Below the pieces are notes generated by a model. That model saw only the letters and a list, made by a program, of their open reading frames with translations, was not told where the DNA came from and did not search any database. 35,049 bases of DNA, from positions 1-35,049 of the forward strand of contig JBMUDS010000008.1 of the NCBI GenBank assembly GCA_049459795.1, read 5' to 3'. The stretch's first letter is position 1; the number at the start of each line of letters is the position of its first letter. Positions 1-7,642 of the stretch are shown piece after piece. A program made the position numbers and the translations under genes. The DNA is from SYAN01 sp049459795 (GTDB lineage Bacteria > Actinomycetota > Actinomycetes > Nanopelagicales > Nanopelagicaceae).

Positions 1-56
1 GCACGAAAATCATGCCTCTGGTCAGTGCCGTAGGTGAGCTTGGAATGGGGCCGTGG

Positions 57-1763
57 ATGCGAACGAGCATTCGAATAGTTTCCAGTTTCGCACTTCTATC
101 ACTAATAATCGCCGAGTTGTCGCTTACGAGTGCATCGGCCAATCTAGATGAACCAGAGAGATATGCAGTCGAGATGCCCGCCGAAGATGGTTGGCATGGG
201 GTCAACTTCGACAATACGAATAAGGATTGGGCCCTTCCTTCACATCTTGTGGCGGGAAGAGAGATCTTTCGAAACGTGGGTTCACAAGAGATCGCTGTGT
301 GCAAAGACCTTCAGGATCCAGAGTGTCTGAAGAGCGGATGGAGCATGAAGGTTCGCGCGATCTTCGACAAGTGCGAGTCGATCCAAGATCGCAATTGCAT
401 CGTATCTTTCGCTGCTATCAAGGACGATGGCACTCGACTTGAGGGCACGCAGAAGGAAGTGCTGACCACAAGACATGCATTCGCTGGCGATCCCGCGCAA
501 GGTATTCCGAGCGGTGCCGGTGCTGGTATTTGGACCATCAAGGATGGCTCCTCCGAGAGTACATACGCACTCATCGCGGGAATTGAACTGGCGGTCAACA
601 ACGTCATCGAAAGCCGCGCTGCTGGAAATGATTCGCGGATCAGACGCGAGAAGATGCTCTTCGCACTCCAGCCAGTCGAGATGGCAACCGGTGATCAGTA
701 TCGAGAGACGGTTATGGCGATAGAGAATGGCGTACTCATCGGGCAGACCTCCGCCATTGGTCTCGGGTGCTTCGTTGCTACGAACGGCGCCTGCGGACTG
801 AGCAAAGTGTTTCCTGACAACCTAAGTTACGAAGTGAAAGTCCGTTTCAGTAAGGGTGTTCAAGGTTGGATGGTAGGACGAATACAGAATTTCAAACTCT
901 CTGCGAACGAACTTGCTACGCAAGATGGATTCGAGCTGACCATTAGCGGCAAAGCGTCCAAAGTTGGAGCGGTCATCGCATGGAGTCGATGGAAAGACAC
1001 GAGTGACGCAGTACGAACTCTCTACGATGACGGTAAAGGTGTCGATGGTGTTCAGTGGCGCCCGAACAAGCCGATTGAGTTACTCGTCAAGGATGGCGAA
1101 GCACGCACCATTCTCACTTATCTCAATGAAGCTGGTGAGAAGAGCATCCGACATTTCAATGCATGGCTTCCACTCATCTCGGATAAGGCAACGGTTATGC
1201 GCACTCGTTGGAACGTACAAAGTGTTGCCGACCGAGGCGGTACATATGACCGCTGTTCACAAGGGAAAGGCATCGTTGGAGTCATCAATTCGAATGCCTC
1301 CGTCTACAGTGACGGTCCACCGACGTTCAACAAGGCTACGGGGACTTTGGAGTATCAAGTTGCAGCACCTCATTACACGAGCGATGGCGTTACTAAACAT
1401 CTCGGCTCCTATGACTTGGTGTTAAGAAGTGATGTAGCGCGGTGCATCTATGGATTCAGTGATGCCCCGATCTCAGCGACGGTATCGATTGAGAGCGAAG
1501 ATGGCACCAATGTCGTCTCTACCGAATCAGTGACTGAACGAGATGGCTTGATTCGCCTCAGTGCCTATGGATTTGGGTTCTCAAGTCCTACGATCAAAGT
1601 GAAGCTCTCTCAGGACGTTATCAATGAAGATCGCCAGGCGACCACAAAAGTCACCACTCAAGTGAATAAGAAACTCGTTTGCGTCAAGGGAAAGAAAGAA
1701 CGAACCTTCTCAGCTAAGAAGACTCAATGTCCCAAGGGGTTCAAGCGAGTAAAAACGCAGTAG
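57..1763 (+). CDS. Large secreted protein of unknown function with a C-terminal Cys-pair tail
   Basis: I do not recognise the family. The N-terminus is a clear Sec signal peptide: basic MRTSIR, a hydrophobic core to about residue 20, and an ALA-like cleavage site at SASA-NL near residue 27. The rest (568 aa in all) looks like an extracellular, beta-rich protein with no transmembrane segment after the signal. Cysteines come in spaced pairs, which suggests disulfides. The last 29 residues form a distinct basic module with C542 and C558 (LVCVKGK...CPKGFK). I recall similar tails on secreted proteins of freshwater Actinobacteria, but could not check this. The start at ATG 57 was chosen because it begins the signal peptide; an in-frame ATG at 12 would add 15 residues, and neither start has a strong ribosome binding site. 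It ends 212 bases before the next gene and has no clear functional link to it. Confidence 0.6.
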   Translation: MRTSIRIVSSFALLSLIIAELSLTSASANLDEPERYAVEMPAEDGWHGVNFDNTNKDWALPSHLVAGREIFRNVGSQEIAVCKDLQDPECLKSGWSMKVRAIFDKCESIQDRNCIVSFAAIKDDGTRLEGTQKEVLTTRHAFAGDPAQGIPSGAGAGIWTIKDGSSESTYALIAGIELAVNNVIESRAAGNDSRIRREKMLFALQPVEMATGDQYRETVMAIENGVLIGQTSAIGLGCFVATNGACGLSKVFPDNLSYEVKVRFSKGVQGWMVGRIQNFKLSANELATQDGFELTISGKASKVGAVIAWSRWKDTSDAVRTLYDDGKGVDGVQWRPNKPIELLVKDGEARTILTYLNEAGEKSIRHFNAWLPLISDKATVMRTRWNVQSVADRGGTYDRCSQGKGIVGVINSNASVYSDGPPTFNKATGTLEYQVAAPHYTSDGVTKHLGSYDLVLRSDVARCIYGFSDAPISATVSIESEDGTNVVSTESVTERDGLIRLSAYGFGFSSPTIKVKLSQDVINEDRQATTKVTTQVNKKLVCVKGKKERTFSAKKTQCPKGFKRVKTQ

Positions 1764-1877
1764 CACTCCTTTGCTCTAGGCGATACTTATTCCCGATATT
1801 CCTGAGAATTGGTTTTTTGAGCGTAGCGACATGAATTTCCTTGGCTCCCATTTCTAGACATATGAAGCATCACCCCA

Positions 1878-1932
1878 TAACCTTGCCGAAAAGGCGAGCG
1901 GACCTCGCCACAGAACTGAACCTGCCAGGTCC
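1878..1932 (+). promoter_or_regulatory. Possible structured leader of the iron-type binding-protein gene
   Basis: The 212-base gap before the binding-protein gene holds several complementary segments. GGCGAG (1893-1898) can pair with CTTGCC (1882-1887, GAAAA loop, one G-T pair) or with CTCGCC (1904-1909, CGGAC loop), so the two hairpins exclude each other. GGACCT (1900-1905) can also pair with AGGTCC (1927-1932). TAACCT at 1878-1883 is a possible -10. I recognise no known riboswitch class. Competing structures suggest leader control, but chance pairing is possible. Confidence 0.25.
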
Positions 1933-1975
1933 TTACTTTCCCCAAAGGATTGGCCCTCACCTTGGAAAGGCAGTT

Positions 1976-3124
1976 ATGAATAGTAGAAAGGTTGCGATAG
2001 CGAGCGTCATCTCCGTGCTCGTTCTCTCGCTTCTGACCGCAATCGCCCCAAGCGCGAATGCAAACGCAGGTAAGCAGTGCTTCCGCGAAGGTCAGCTTGT
2101 ATCGAAAGCTGGAGTCACCTACCTCTGTACCAACAAAGATGGAAAGTTGGTATACGACGCAGGACGTAAGTTGTCCGGAAACCTCAATGTCGTTTGTGGC
2201 GCAACCGAAGCCTGGTGCGTAGCCATGACATCGACATTCCAGAAGCTCACTGGTGTCGAGACCAAATTCGTTCGACTTTCATCCGGACTCGTACCGGCTC
2301 GCCTTGAGGCGTACAAGAACAATCCCGAATTCGATGTCTGGCATGGTGGACCTGCCGATGGTTTCGGCGTTGGCAAGAACAATGGCCTCACCCAGAAGTA
2401 CTCATCGCCGACTCTTCGCATGCTCGACAAGCGCAATTACGATCCAGACGGATTCTGGTCAGGTGTCTATCGCGGAGCCCTTGGCTTCTGCTCTAACCGA
2501 GACGCCCTTCGCAAACTCGGGGTGAAGGTTCCTCGAAGCTGGGCTGATCTATTGAGCCCACGGCTCAAGGGTCAGGTGCTCAGCGCCCACCCTGCGACTT
2601 CGGGTACCGCGTTCACCACCTTCTGGACCCAAGTTGAACGACTTGGATCGGAAGACAAGGCAATGGAGTACATGAAGGAGTTCAACAAGAACATCCTTTA
2701 TTACTCACGTAGCGGTGTCGCTCCAGTTGCTGCTGCCGGTCGTGGAGAAGTGGCTGTTGGACTCGTCTTCGCACATGACTGCGTTGCAGGACGTGAGCAG
2801 GGTTTCCCACTCATCAATACCTTCCCATCAGAGGGAACCGGTTATGAGATCGGTGGAGTCGCAATCGTGAAAGATGCGAAGAACCTTGATGCAGCGAAGA
2901 CATACATCGACTTCGCGCTATCTACTCAGGCACAGAACCTTGGTGCTGGAGTGGCTGCTTATCAGGAACTTACTAATCCAAAGGCAAAGTCCGATAAGCG
3001 CATCATCAAGCTCAGTCGAGTGAAGCTCGTCGATTACGACTTCGTGAAGGCGGCAGCGCGCAAGGAAGCGCTCACTGCTCGCTTTGACCTAGAGGTAGTC
3101 AATCGATCGACCGCTCGCGGTTAA
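1976..3124 (+). CDS. ABC transporter substrate-binding protein, ferric-iron (AfuA/FbpA) type
   Basis: Periplasmic-type (here extracellular) binding protein that would deliver substrate to the permease and ATPase encoded downstream. ATG 1976 was chosen: it follows GGAAAGG (1964-1970) with a 5-base spacer and opens a Sec signal peptide (MNSRK, hydrophobic core, cleavage near ANANA-GK, residue 31). Mature residues 32-60 form a small module with C35 and C51, placed in front of the binding-protein fold. The fold has family-1 features such as SGTAFTTFW, PVAAAGRGEVAVGLVFAHDC and an EIGGVAIVKDAKN hinge segment. The length (382 aa) is slightly longer than usual because of that module. Iron(III) is the usual assignment for this family, but relatives bind 2-aminoethylphosphonate or polyamines, and the substrate cannot be told from sequence. 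A hairpin follows the gene. Confidence 0.75.
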   Translation: MNSRKVAIASVISVLVLSLLTAIAPSANANAGKQCFREGQLVSKAGVTYLCTNKDGKLVYDAGRKLSGNLNVVCGATEAWCVAMTSTFQKLTGVETKFVRLSSGLVPARLEAYKNNPEFDVWHGGPADGFGVGKNNGLTQKYSSPTLRMLDKRNYDPDGFWSGVYRGALGFCSNRDALRKLGVKVPRSWADLLSPRLKGQVLSAHPATSGTAFTTFWTQVERLGSEDKAMEYMKEFNKNILYYSRSGVAPVAAAGRGEVAVGLVFAHDCVAGREQGFPLINTFPSEGTGYEIGGVAIVKDAKNLDAAKTYIDFALSTQAQNLGAGVAAYQELTNPKAKSDKRIIKLSRVKLVDYDFVKAAARKEALTARFDLEVVNRSTARG

Positions 3125-3141
3125 TAGGACGGCAATAGAGA

Positions 3142-3170
3142 GCCAGCGGATCGTTTTTTGATCCGCTGGC
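3142..3170 (+). terminator. Perfect 11-bp hairpin between binding protein and permease
   Basis: GCCAGCGGATC (3142-3152) and GATCCGCTGGC (3160-3170) are exact inverted repeats around a GTTTTTT loop, 17 bases after the binding-protein stop. No T-run follows the stem, so it is not a classic intrinsic terminator. Such hairpins after binding-protein genes often protect the upstream mRNA or partly stop transcription, giving more binding protein than permease. That role is inferred here. Confidence 0.6.
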
Positions 3171-3229
3171 CTCACCGTCACTTCTTCGCATTACATTCAC
3201 TCCTCACTTATCTGACTGAATAGGGATCC

Positions 3230-4933
3230 ATGGCCCTCAAGAAACAAGGCGCGAAGTTCGATCTTTTCTCGCGCATTGCCATCACTCTTGTCGTCGTCAT
3301 CATCACGCTCTTCGTTCTTCTCCCCGTAGGAACCATGGTTCTACGTTCTTTTGAAGAGAACGGCCTGATGGTCTACAAGAGCCTTCTTGATAATCCATAC
3401 GTCCGACAGATCGTCATCAACACGATTTGGATCGGCATATCAGTAGGTGCTCTCGGAACCTTGCTCGGGTTCATCCTCGCTTACATCCAGGTTCGAGTGA
3501 ACTTCCGCGGCAAGAAGATCCAGCACGTCCTTAACCTGGTCCCTCTCGTCTCACCGCCTTTCGCTTTCGCGACAGCGGTCATCGTTCTCTTCGGTCGATC
3601 AGGGATCATCACAAGAGATCTGCTTGGACTTACGCCGACCCTTTACGGATATCCCGGCCTCTTGTTGGTCCTTACGCTCTCTTACTTCCCGATCGCCTAT
3701 ATGAACATGCTAGGCATGCTCAAGAGTCTCGATCCAGCGATCGATGAAGCTGCATCCAGCCTGGGTGCCGCGAAGGGGCGGATCTTCCGCACTGTGACGA
3801 TCCCATTACTCATCCCGGGAATCGCCAGCTCATTCCTGTTGCTTTTCGTCGAAACAATCGCCGACCTCGCTAATCCACTCGTCATCGGTGGTGATTACAA
3901 CGTGCTAGCGCTTCGTGCCTACATCGCGATCTCCGGCGAATATAACCTTGCAGGAGGTGCCGCCTACTCGGCCATCTTGCTCGTCCCAGCACTTCTCGTC
4001 TTCATCATCCAGAGGTACTGGTCACAGAAGAACAGTGTCGTCTCCGTGACGGGCAAACCATCGGGACAGATAGCGCCGATCACGAATAAGCCGGTCAAGG
4101 CGATCCTCCTCACTTTCGGCTGGTTCGTTTCAGCGTTCATCGTCTTGATCTACGCGACTGTGATCCTTGGCGCCTTCGTGAAGATCATTGGAATCAACAA
4201 TTCGTTTACGCTCGACAACTTCCGCTACATCTTGAGTGGAATCGGAAACGACGCGATCATCAAGACCACGATGATGGCTCTCATCGCCATGCCTATCGCT
4301 GGACTTCTCGGAATGTTGATCGCTTGGCTCGTGATCCGTAAGGTCAAGCGTGGCGCAGAAGTTCTGGACTTCTTCGGCATGCTGGGTATCGCCCTTCCGG
4401 GAACAGTCCTTGGTATCGGATACGCCTTCACCTTCAACGAACCCGTTGAGATCTTCGGCATCACGATCCTGCCTCAGATTGCAGGTGGTGGCTCGATCTT
4501 CGGTGGCGCGGTTGCGATCATCGCCGTGTACATGGTCCGCTCCAGCCCCGTCGGACAACGTTCAGGCATCGCAGCCCTGCAACAGATCGACACTTCCATC
4601 GACGAAGCATCAGCATCTCTCGGCGCATCAGGTGGACGAACCTTCCGGAAGATATCGTTGCCGCTCATTCGTCCAGCCTTCCTCACCGGATTGATGTTCG
4701 CTTTCGCACGTTCGATGACGACGCTCTCTCCGATCATCTTCATCACAACGCCGAATACGCCAATCATCACTTCATTGATCTTGGCTGAGGCCGATACCGC
4801 TCGATACGGATATGCGTTCGCGCTCTGTCTGATATTGATGGCGATCGTTCTCACCGTGATGGGCTTGATCAACCTTGTCGTTCGCGGCCAGCGATCCAGC
4901 AAGTACCAACCGAATGTGATCGTCAGTGGCTGA
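3230..4933 (+). CDS. ABC transporter permease, fused double-domain (AfuB/FbpB type)
   Basis: Integral membrane protein that forms the whole translocation channel in one chain. It has two homologous halves of about six transmembrane segments each, split near residue 280. Each half carries its own EAA loop for docking the ATPase: EAASSLGA at 173-180 and EASASLGA at 459-466, both followed by the usual G...R.F......PL pattern. The length of 567 aa fits the fused ferric-iron/thiamine-type permeases rather than the usual one-domain subunits. ATG 3230 follows AGGGA (3222-3226) closely. It lies 105 bases after the binding-protein gene, across the hairpin, and 47 bases before the ATPase gene, so the three form one transport operon. 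Confidence 0.85.
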   Translation: MALKKQGAKFDLFSRIAITLVVVIITLFVLLPVGTMVLRSFEENGLMVYKSLLDNPYVRQIVINTIWIGISVGALGTLLGFILAYIQVRVNFRGKKIQHVLNLVPLVSPPFAFATAVIVLFGRSGIITRDLLGLTPTLYGYPGLLLVLTLSYFPIAYMNMLGMLKSLDPAIDEAASSLGAAKGRIFRTVTIPLLIPGIASSFLLLFVETIADLANPLVIGGDYNVLALRAYIAISGEYNLAGGAAYSAILLVPALLVFIIQRYWSQKNSVVSVTGKPSGQIAPITNKPVKAILLTFGWFVSAFIVLIYATVILGAFVKIIGINNSFTLDNFRYILSGIGNDAIIKTTMMALIAMPIAGLLGMLIAWLVIRKVKRGAEVLDFFGMLGIALPGTVLGIGYAFTFNEPVEIFGITILPQIAGGGSIFGGAVAIIAVYMVRSSPVGQRSGIAALQQIDTSIDEASASLGASGGRTFRKISLPLIRPAFLTGLMFAFARSMTTLSPIIFITTPNTPIITSLILAEADTARYGYAFALCLILMAIVLTVMGLINLVVRGQRSSKYQPNVIVSG

Positions 4934-4980
4934 GATGAATCTAGGAAATTCGACACAAGTGTCCCAAAGCAATTAGGAGA

Positions 4981-6081
4981 ATGGAAAAGAAGATGGCAAC
5001 CGAGACCGGCAAGTTGGTATTGACCAACCTCGTCAAAGAGTTCGGCAACGGCGCAGAGAAAGTACGAGCAGTGGATGACCTCTCACTCACTATCGAGCCG
5101 GGTGAATTCGTCACACTCCTCGGGCCTTCTGGTTGCGGTAAGACCACCACGCTTCGGATGATCGCAGGTTTCGAGACTCCTACTTCTGGCTCCATCGTCC
5201 TCGATGGCAAGAATCTGGCTTCATTAAGTCCTGATAAGCGCCCTATGGGTATGGTCTTCCAGTCTTACGCGCTCTTCCCCCATATGAGTGTTTTCGACAA
5301 TGTTGCCTATGGTCTTCGGGTCAAGCGGATGAGTAAGTCCGAAATCCACAGGGAAGTCGGCGAAGTCCTCTCGATCATGAACTTGGAACATCTGGCGAAT
5401 CGGGCTCCCAATCAACTCTCCGGAGGACAACAACAACGCGTCGCATTGGCCCGTGCGATGGTGATCAAGCCGAAAGTCCTCCTCTTCGACGAACCCCTTT
5501 CCAACCTGGATGCGAAGTTGCGCGCACAGATGCGCGTCGAGATCCGCAACATTCAGCGACGTTTGGGGATCACCAGCATCTTCGTCACACATGATCAGGA
5601 TGAGGCGATGGCTCTCTCAGATCGCATCGTGGTCATGCGCAATGCCGTGGTCGAACAATCAGGGAATCCTGATGAGATCTATCGAAGGCCAAGTTCGGTC
5701 TTCGTCGCCGACTTCATCGGTCGATCCAACTTCCTCGCGGTGGAGAAAGTCGAGAAGAAGCGTAAGGGCGACGCAGACGTTGTCGTAGCCGGAAAAGGCA
5801 TGACAGTTCCTATGCACCCGGCTGCTTCGAGTGCGGAGAAGGTCACACTCTTAGTCCGTCCTGAGTCGATTTCTGTGAAAGCAGCTAGATCCGCAGGTGC
5901 GAGCGTTGGTACTGTCAAAAACGTCGTCTTCTACGGCAACCATGTCGAATATGAAATTGAGACGTCGGAAGGGCTCATCGGTGCCGTCGTCTCTGATCCG
6001 ATCTATAGCGAGATCGTCCAAATCGGCGAGATGGCGAAGTTCGATTTCGACAGTAGCCGTTGTTGGCTACTGCCTGCATAA
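4981..6081 (+). CDS. ABC transporter ATP-binding protein, ferric-iron/polyamine (FbpC/PotA) type
   Basis: Cytoplasmic ATPase that powers the permease encoded just upstream. Walker A is GPSGCGKTT (48-56), the signature LSGGQQQRVALARA starts at 146, Walker B is LLFDEP (167-172), and the H-loop is VTHDQDEA. After about residue 240 comes a TOBE-type C-terminal domain, as in FbpC, MalK and PotA. The total of 366 aa is normal for this class. The start is ambiguous: AGGAGA abuts ATG 4981, while ATG 4993 (MATETG) lies 12 bases from it; the difference is only four residues. The acyltransferase gene begins 9 bases after the stop, so it is probably co-transcribed. Confidence 0.9.
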   Translation: MEKKMATETGKLVLTNLVKEFGNGAEKVRAVDDLSLTIEPGEFVTLLGPSGCGKTTTLRMIAGFETPTSGSIVLDGKNLASLSPDKRPMGMVFQSYALFPHMSVFDNVAYGLRVKRMSKSEIHREVGEVLSIMNLEHLANRAPNQLSGGQQQRVALARAMVIKPKVLLFDEPLSNLDAKLRAQMRVEIRNIQRRLGITSIFVTHDQDEAMALSDRIVVMRNAVVEQSGNPDEIYRRPSSVFVADFIGRSNFLAVEKVEKKRKGDADVVVAGKGMTVPMHPAASSAEKVTLLVRPESISVKAARSAGASVGTVKNVVFYGNHVEYEIETSEGLIGAVVSDPIYSEIVQIGEMAKFDFDSSRCWLLPA

Positions 6082-6090
6082 TCGCGTCTT

Positions 6091-6870
6091 GTGAGCGAAC
6101 CGTTAAAGCATCGTCGCAAGATCGCTCTTGCGACATGGCGGGCCCCGCGAGAATCACGTATACAAGCCAAGATAACGGTCGATCTCACTTCCATCTTGGA
6201 ATTCCTCGAGAGCAAGAAGCATCTCTCCCTCACATTGACTCACGTCGTCGGTGGTGCGCTTGCGCGGGCGATCGAATCCCATCCTGAGGTCAATGGTCGC
6301 GTGGTCTTCGGTCGCGTCAGGAATTTCCCAAGGATCGATATCTGCTTTGCGGTCGATATCGAAGATGGCACCGATCTCGCTCAGTGTCGAGTCATCGATG
6401 CGAACAAGAAGACCCTTGGCGAGATCAAGAGTGACCTGACGCGAGGCGCAGAGCGATTACGTGCTCGCCTCGATGACGGCTACCGACGATCCGCAGGATG
6501 GGCTCATTTCACACCACGTTTTCTGATGCGTCCCTTGATGAAGTTCCTCTCCTTCTGGAGTGGCGGACTTGGACGCTCGCTTTTCGGCCAACCTGGTCAT
6601 CCGCTTGGATCGGCGTTCGTCAGCAATGTAGGTCGGTTCGAGATGCAAGAGGCATATCTCGCCCCGCTCCCCTTCGCGCGCACTCCCATTTACATGGCGA
6701 TCGGTGAGATCCATGATGCTGCGATCGCGGTTGAGGGTGAAGTCAAGGTGCGTAAAGTCGTGACGATCACCGCCACAGCGGATCACAGGATCATCGATGG
6801 CGCCCATGCCGGAAAATTGATCAAATCTTTCAAGTACTTTCTCAATCAGCCTGCGATGATGATGGGATAA
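6091..6870 (+). CDS. Stand-alone 2-oxoacid dehydrogenase acyltransferase (E2 catalytic) domain protein
   Basis: The 259-residue protein corresponds to only the catalytic domain of dihydrolipoamide acyltransferases (chloramphenicol acetyltransferase fold). The catalytic motif DHRIIDG is at 231-237, preceded by the strand VTITATA. The segment GSAFVSNVGRF near 172-183 matches the E2 core pattern in which serine and asparagine sit near the active site. There is no lipoyl domain and no peripheral-subunit-binding domain, and no E1 or E3 gene nearby, so it is unlikely to be part of an ordinary pyruvate dehydrogenase complex. The start is GTG 6091, 9 bases after the ATPase stop, without a visible Shine-Dalgarno site. 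The acyl donor and acceptor are unknown. Neighbours (iron-type transporter, VanY-like peptidase) do not settle the role. Confidence 0.75.
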   Translation: MSEPLKHRRKIALATWRAPRESRIQAKITVDLTSILEFLESKKHLSLTLTHVVGGALARAIESHPEVNGRVVFGRVRNFPRIDICFAVDIEDGTDLAQCRVIDANKKTLGEIKSDLTRGAERLRARLDDGYRRSAGWAHFTPRFLMRPLMKFLSFWSGGLGRSLFGQPGHPLGSAFVSNVGRFEMQEAYLAPLPFARTPIYMAIGEIHDAAIAVEGEVKVRKVVTITATADHRIIDGAHAGKLIKSFKYFLNQPAMMMG

Positions 6871-6881
6871 GAGATCTCCAG

Positions 6882-7454
6882 GTGAACTTTGCAGTCGCAC
6901 TCTTTCTCACGCTGACGCAGGTCCTTGGCTTGGGCGATGGGCAAGCGCCTCTCTTCTGTGCCGATCGAGCGAGTTTGGAACTTCGAGAATCGACGATTCG
7001 TGAAGGTTGTTTCAAGACCGAACGCTCATTAGGCGCCACACCGATCACAAGGGCAAAGAAGGATGCCACGGCACTCCATCCCAAGCTCAAACTTCGATTC
7101 GACGTGGCCCAAAGAGTCGCTCGCGACGAAGGAGTGAATCTCTACATTGCTTCAGGCTTTCGCACCCTTGAGCGGCAACTATTTCTCTTCCAACGCGCGA
7201 TCGCAAAGTATGGATCCGAGAGTGAAGCGGCTAAATGGGTACTTCCACCGTATGTATCTAATCATCCACGTGGTCTGGCAATAGATATCAATTATCCGAG
7301 TGATCAATCGGGGGCAGCCTGGCTAGAAGAGAACGGTTTCCGATTCGGACTCTGTCGTGTCTTCGATAACGAATGGTGGCATTTCGAAGCGACCACAATT
7401 CCAAGCCAACCTTGTCCGCCACGGCTTGAGAATGCGCAGAAATTGCTGGATTGA
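6882..7454 (+). CDS. VanY-type D-alanyl-D-alanine carboxypeptidase (peptidase M15B)
   Basis: Zinc peptidase expected to trim the terminal D-Ala from peptidoglycan stem peptides outside the membrane. The family motifs are all present: SGFRT (91-95), SNHPRGLAID with zinc ligands H128 and D135, and NEWWHFE with catalytic E164 and zinc ligand H167. The length (190 aa) fits a single M15 domain. The N-terminus from GTG 6882 is hydrophobic (residues 2-20) and could be a short signal peptide, but it lacks the usual basic residues, so the true start or export route is unsure. It follows the acyltransferase gene by 11 bases and probably ends this transcription unit. Confidence 0.85.
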   Translation: MNFAVALFLTLTQVLGLGDGQAPLFCADRASLELRESTIREGCFKTERSLGATPITRAKKDATALHPKLKLRFDVAQRVARDEGVNLYIASGFRTLERQLFLFQRAIAKYGSESEAAKWVLPPYVSNHPRGLAIDINYPSDQSGAAWLEENGFRFGLCRVFDNEWWHFEATTIPSQPCPPRLENAQKLLD

Positions 7455-7550
7455 AGCTGAATTTCGCATTCCGAACACTTCATGAGTCGGCACGGAATCT
7501 AACGCGTCATGTGTTGTTCGGAGTTTGAACAAACATGCGCGCGATAATCA

Positions 7551-7579
7551 TTGACTCTCACCTGGTCACTTCTTAGGCT
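7551..7579 (+). promoter_or_regulatory. Promoter of the amino-acid ABC transporter operon
   Basis: TTGACT (7551-7556) and TAGGCT (7574-7579) are separated by exactly 17 bases, a good match to a housekeeping sigma promoter. It lies in the 188-base gap before the transporter operon and predicts a leader of roughly 57 bases that contains AGGAG at 7624-7628. Confidence 0.6.
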
Positions 7580-7642
7580 CATGATTGTGCACAACGAGTG
7601 ATGTGCTGACGTGATTACTACCAAGGAGTTGATGATCACCTC

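Noticed and set aside
1790..1820. Possible terminator ATTCCTGAGAAT plus T-run after the first gene
   Set aside because: The stem is only four base pairs and is AT-rich, too weak to call.
1764..1975. TPP, cobalamin or SAM riboswitch in the first long leader
   Set aside because: None of the conserved core segments of these classes is present; only generic pairing is seen.
4474..4956. 160-codon minus-strand frame opposite the fused permease
   Set aside because: Antisense to a well-supported permease EAA region, no start signal.
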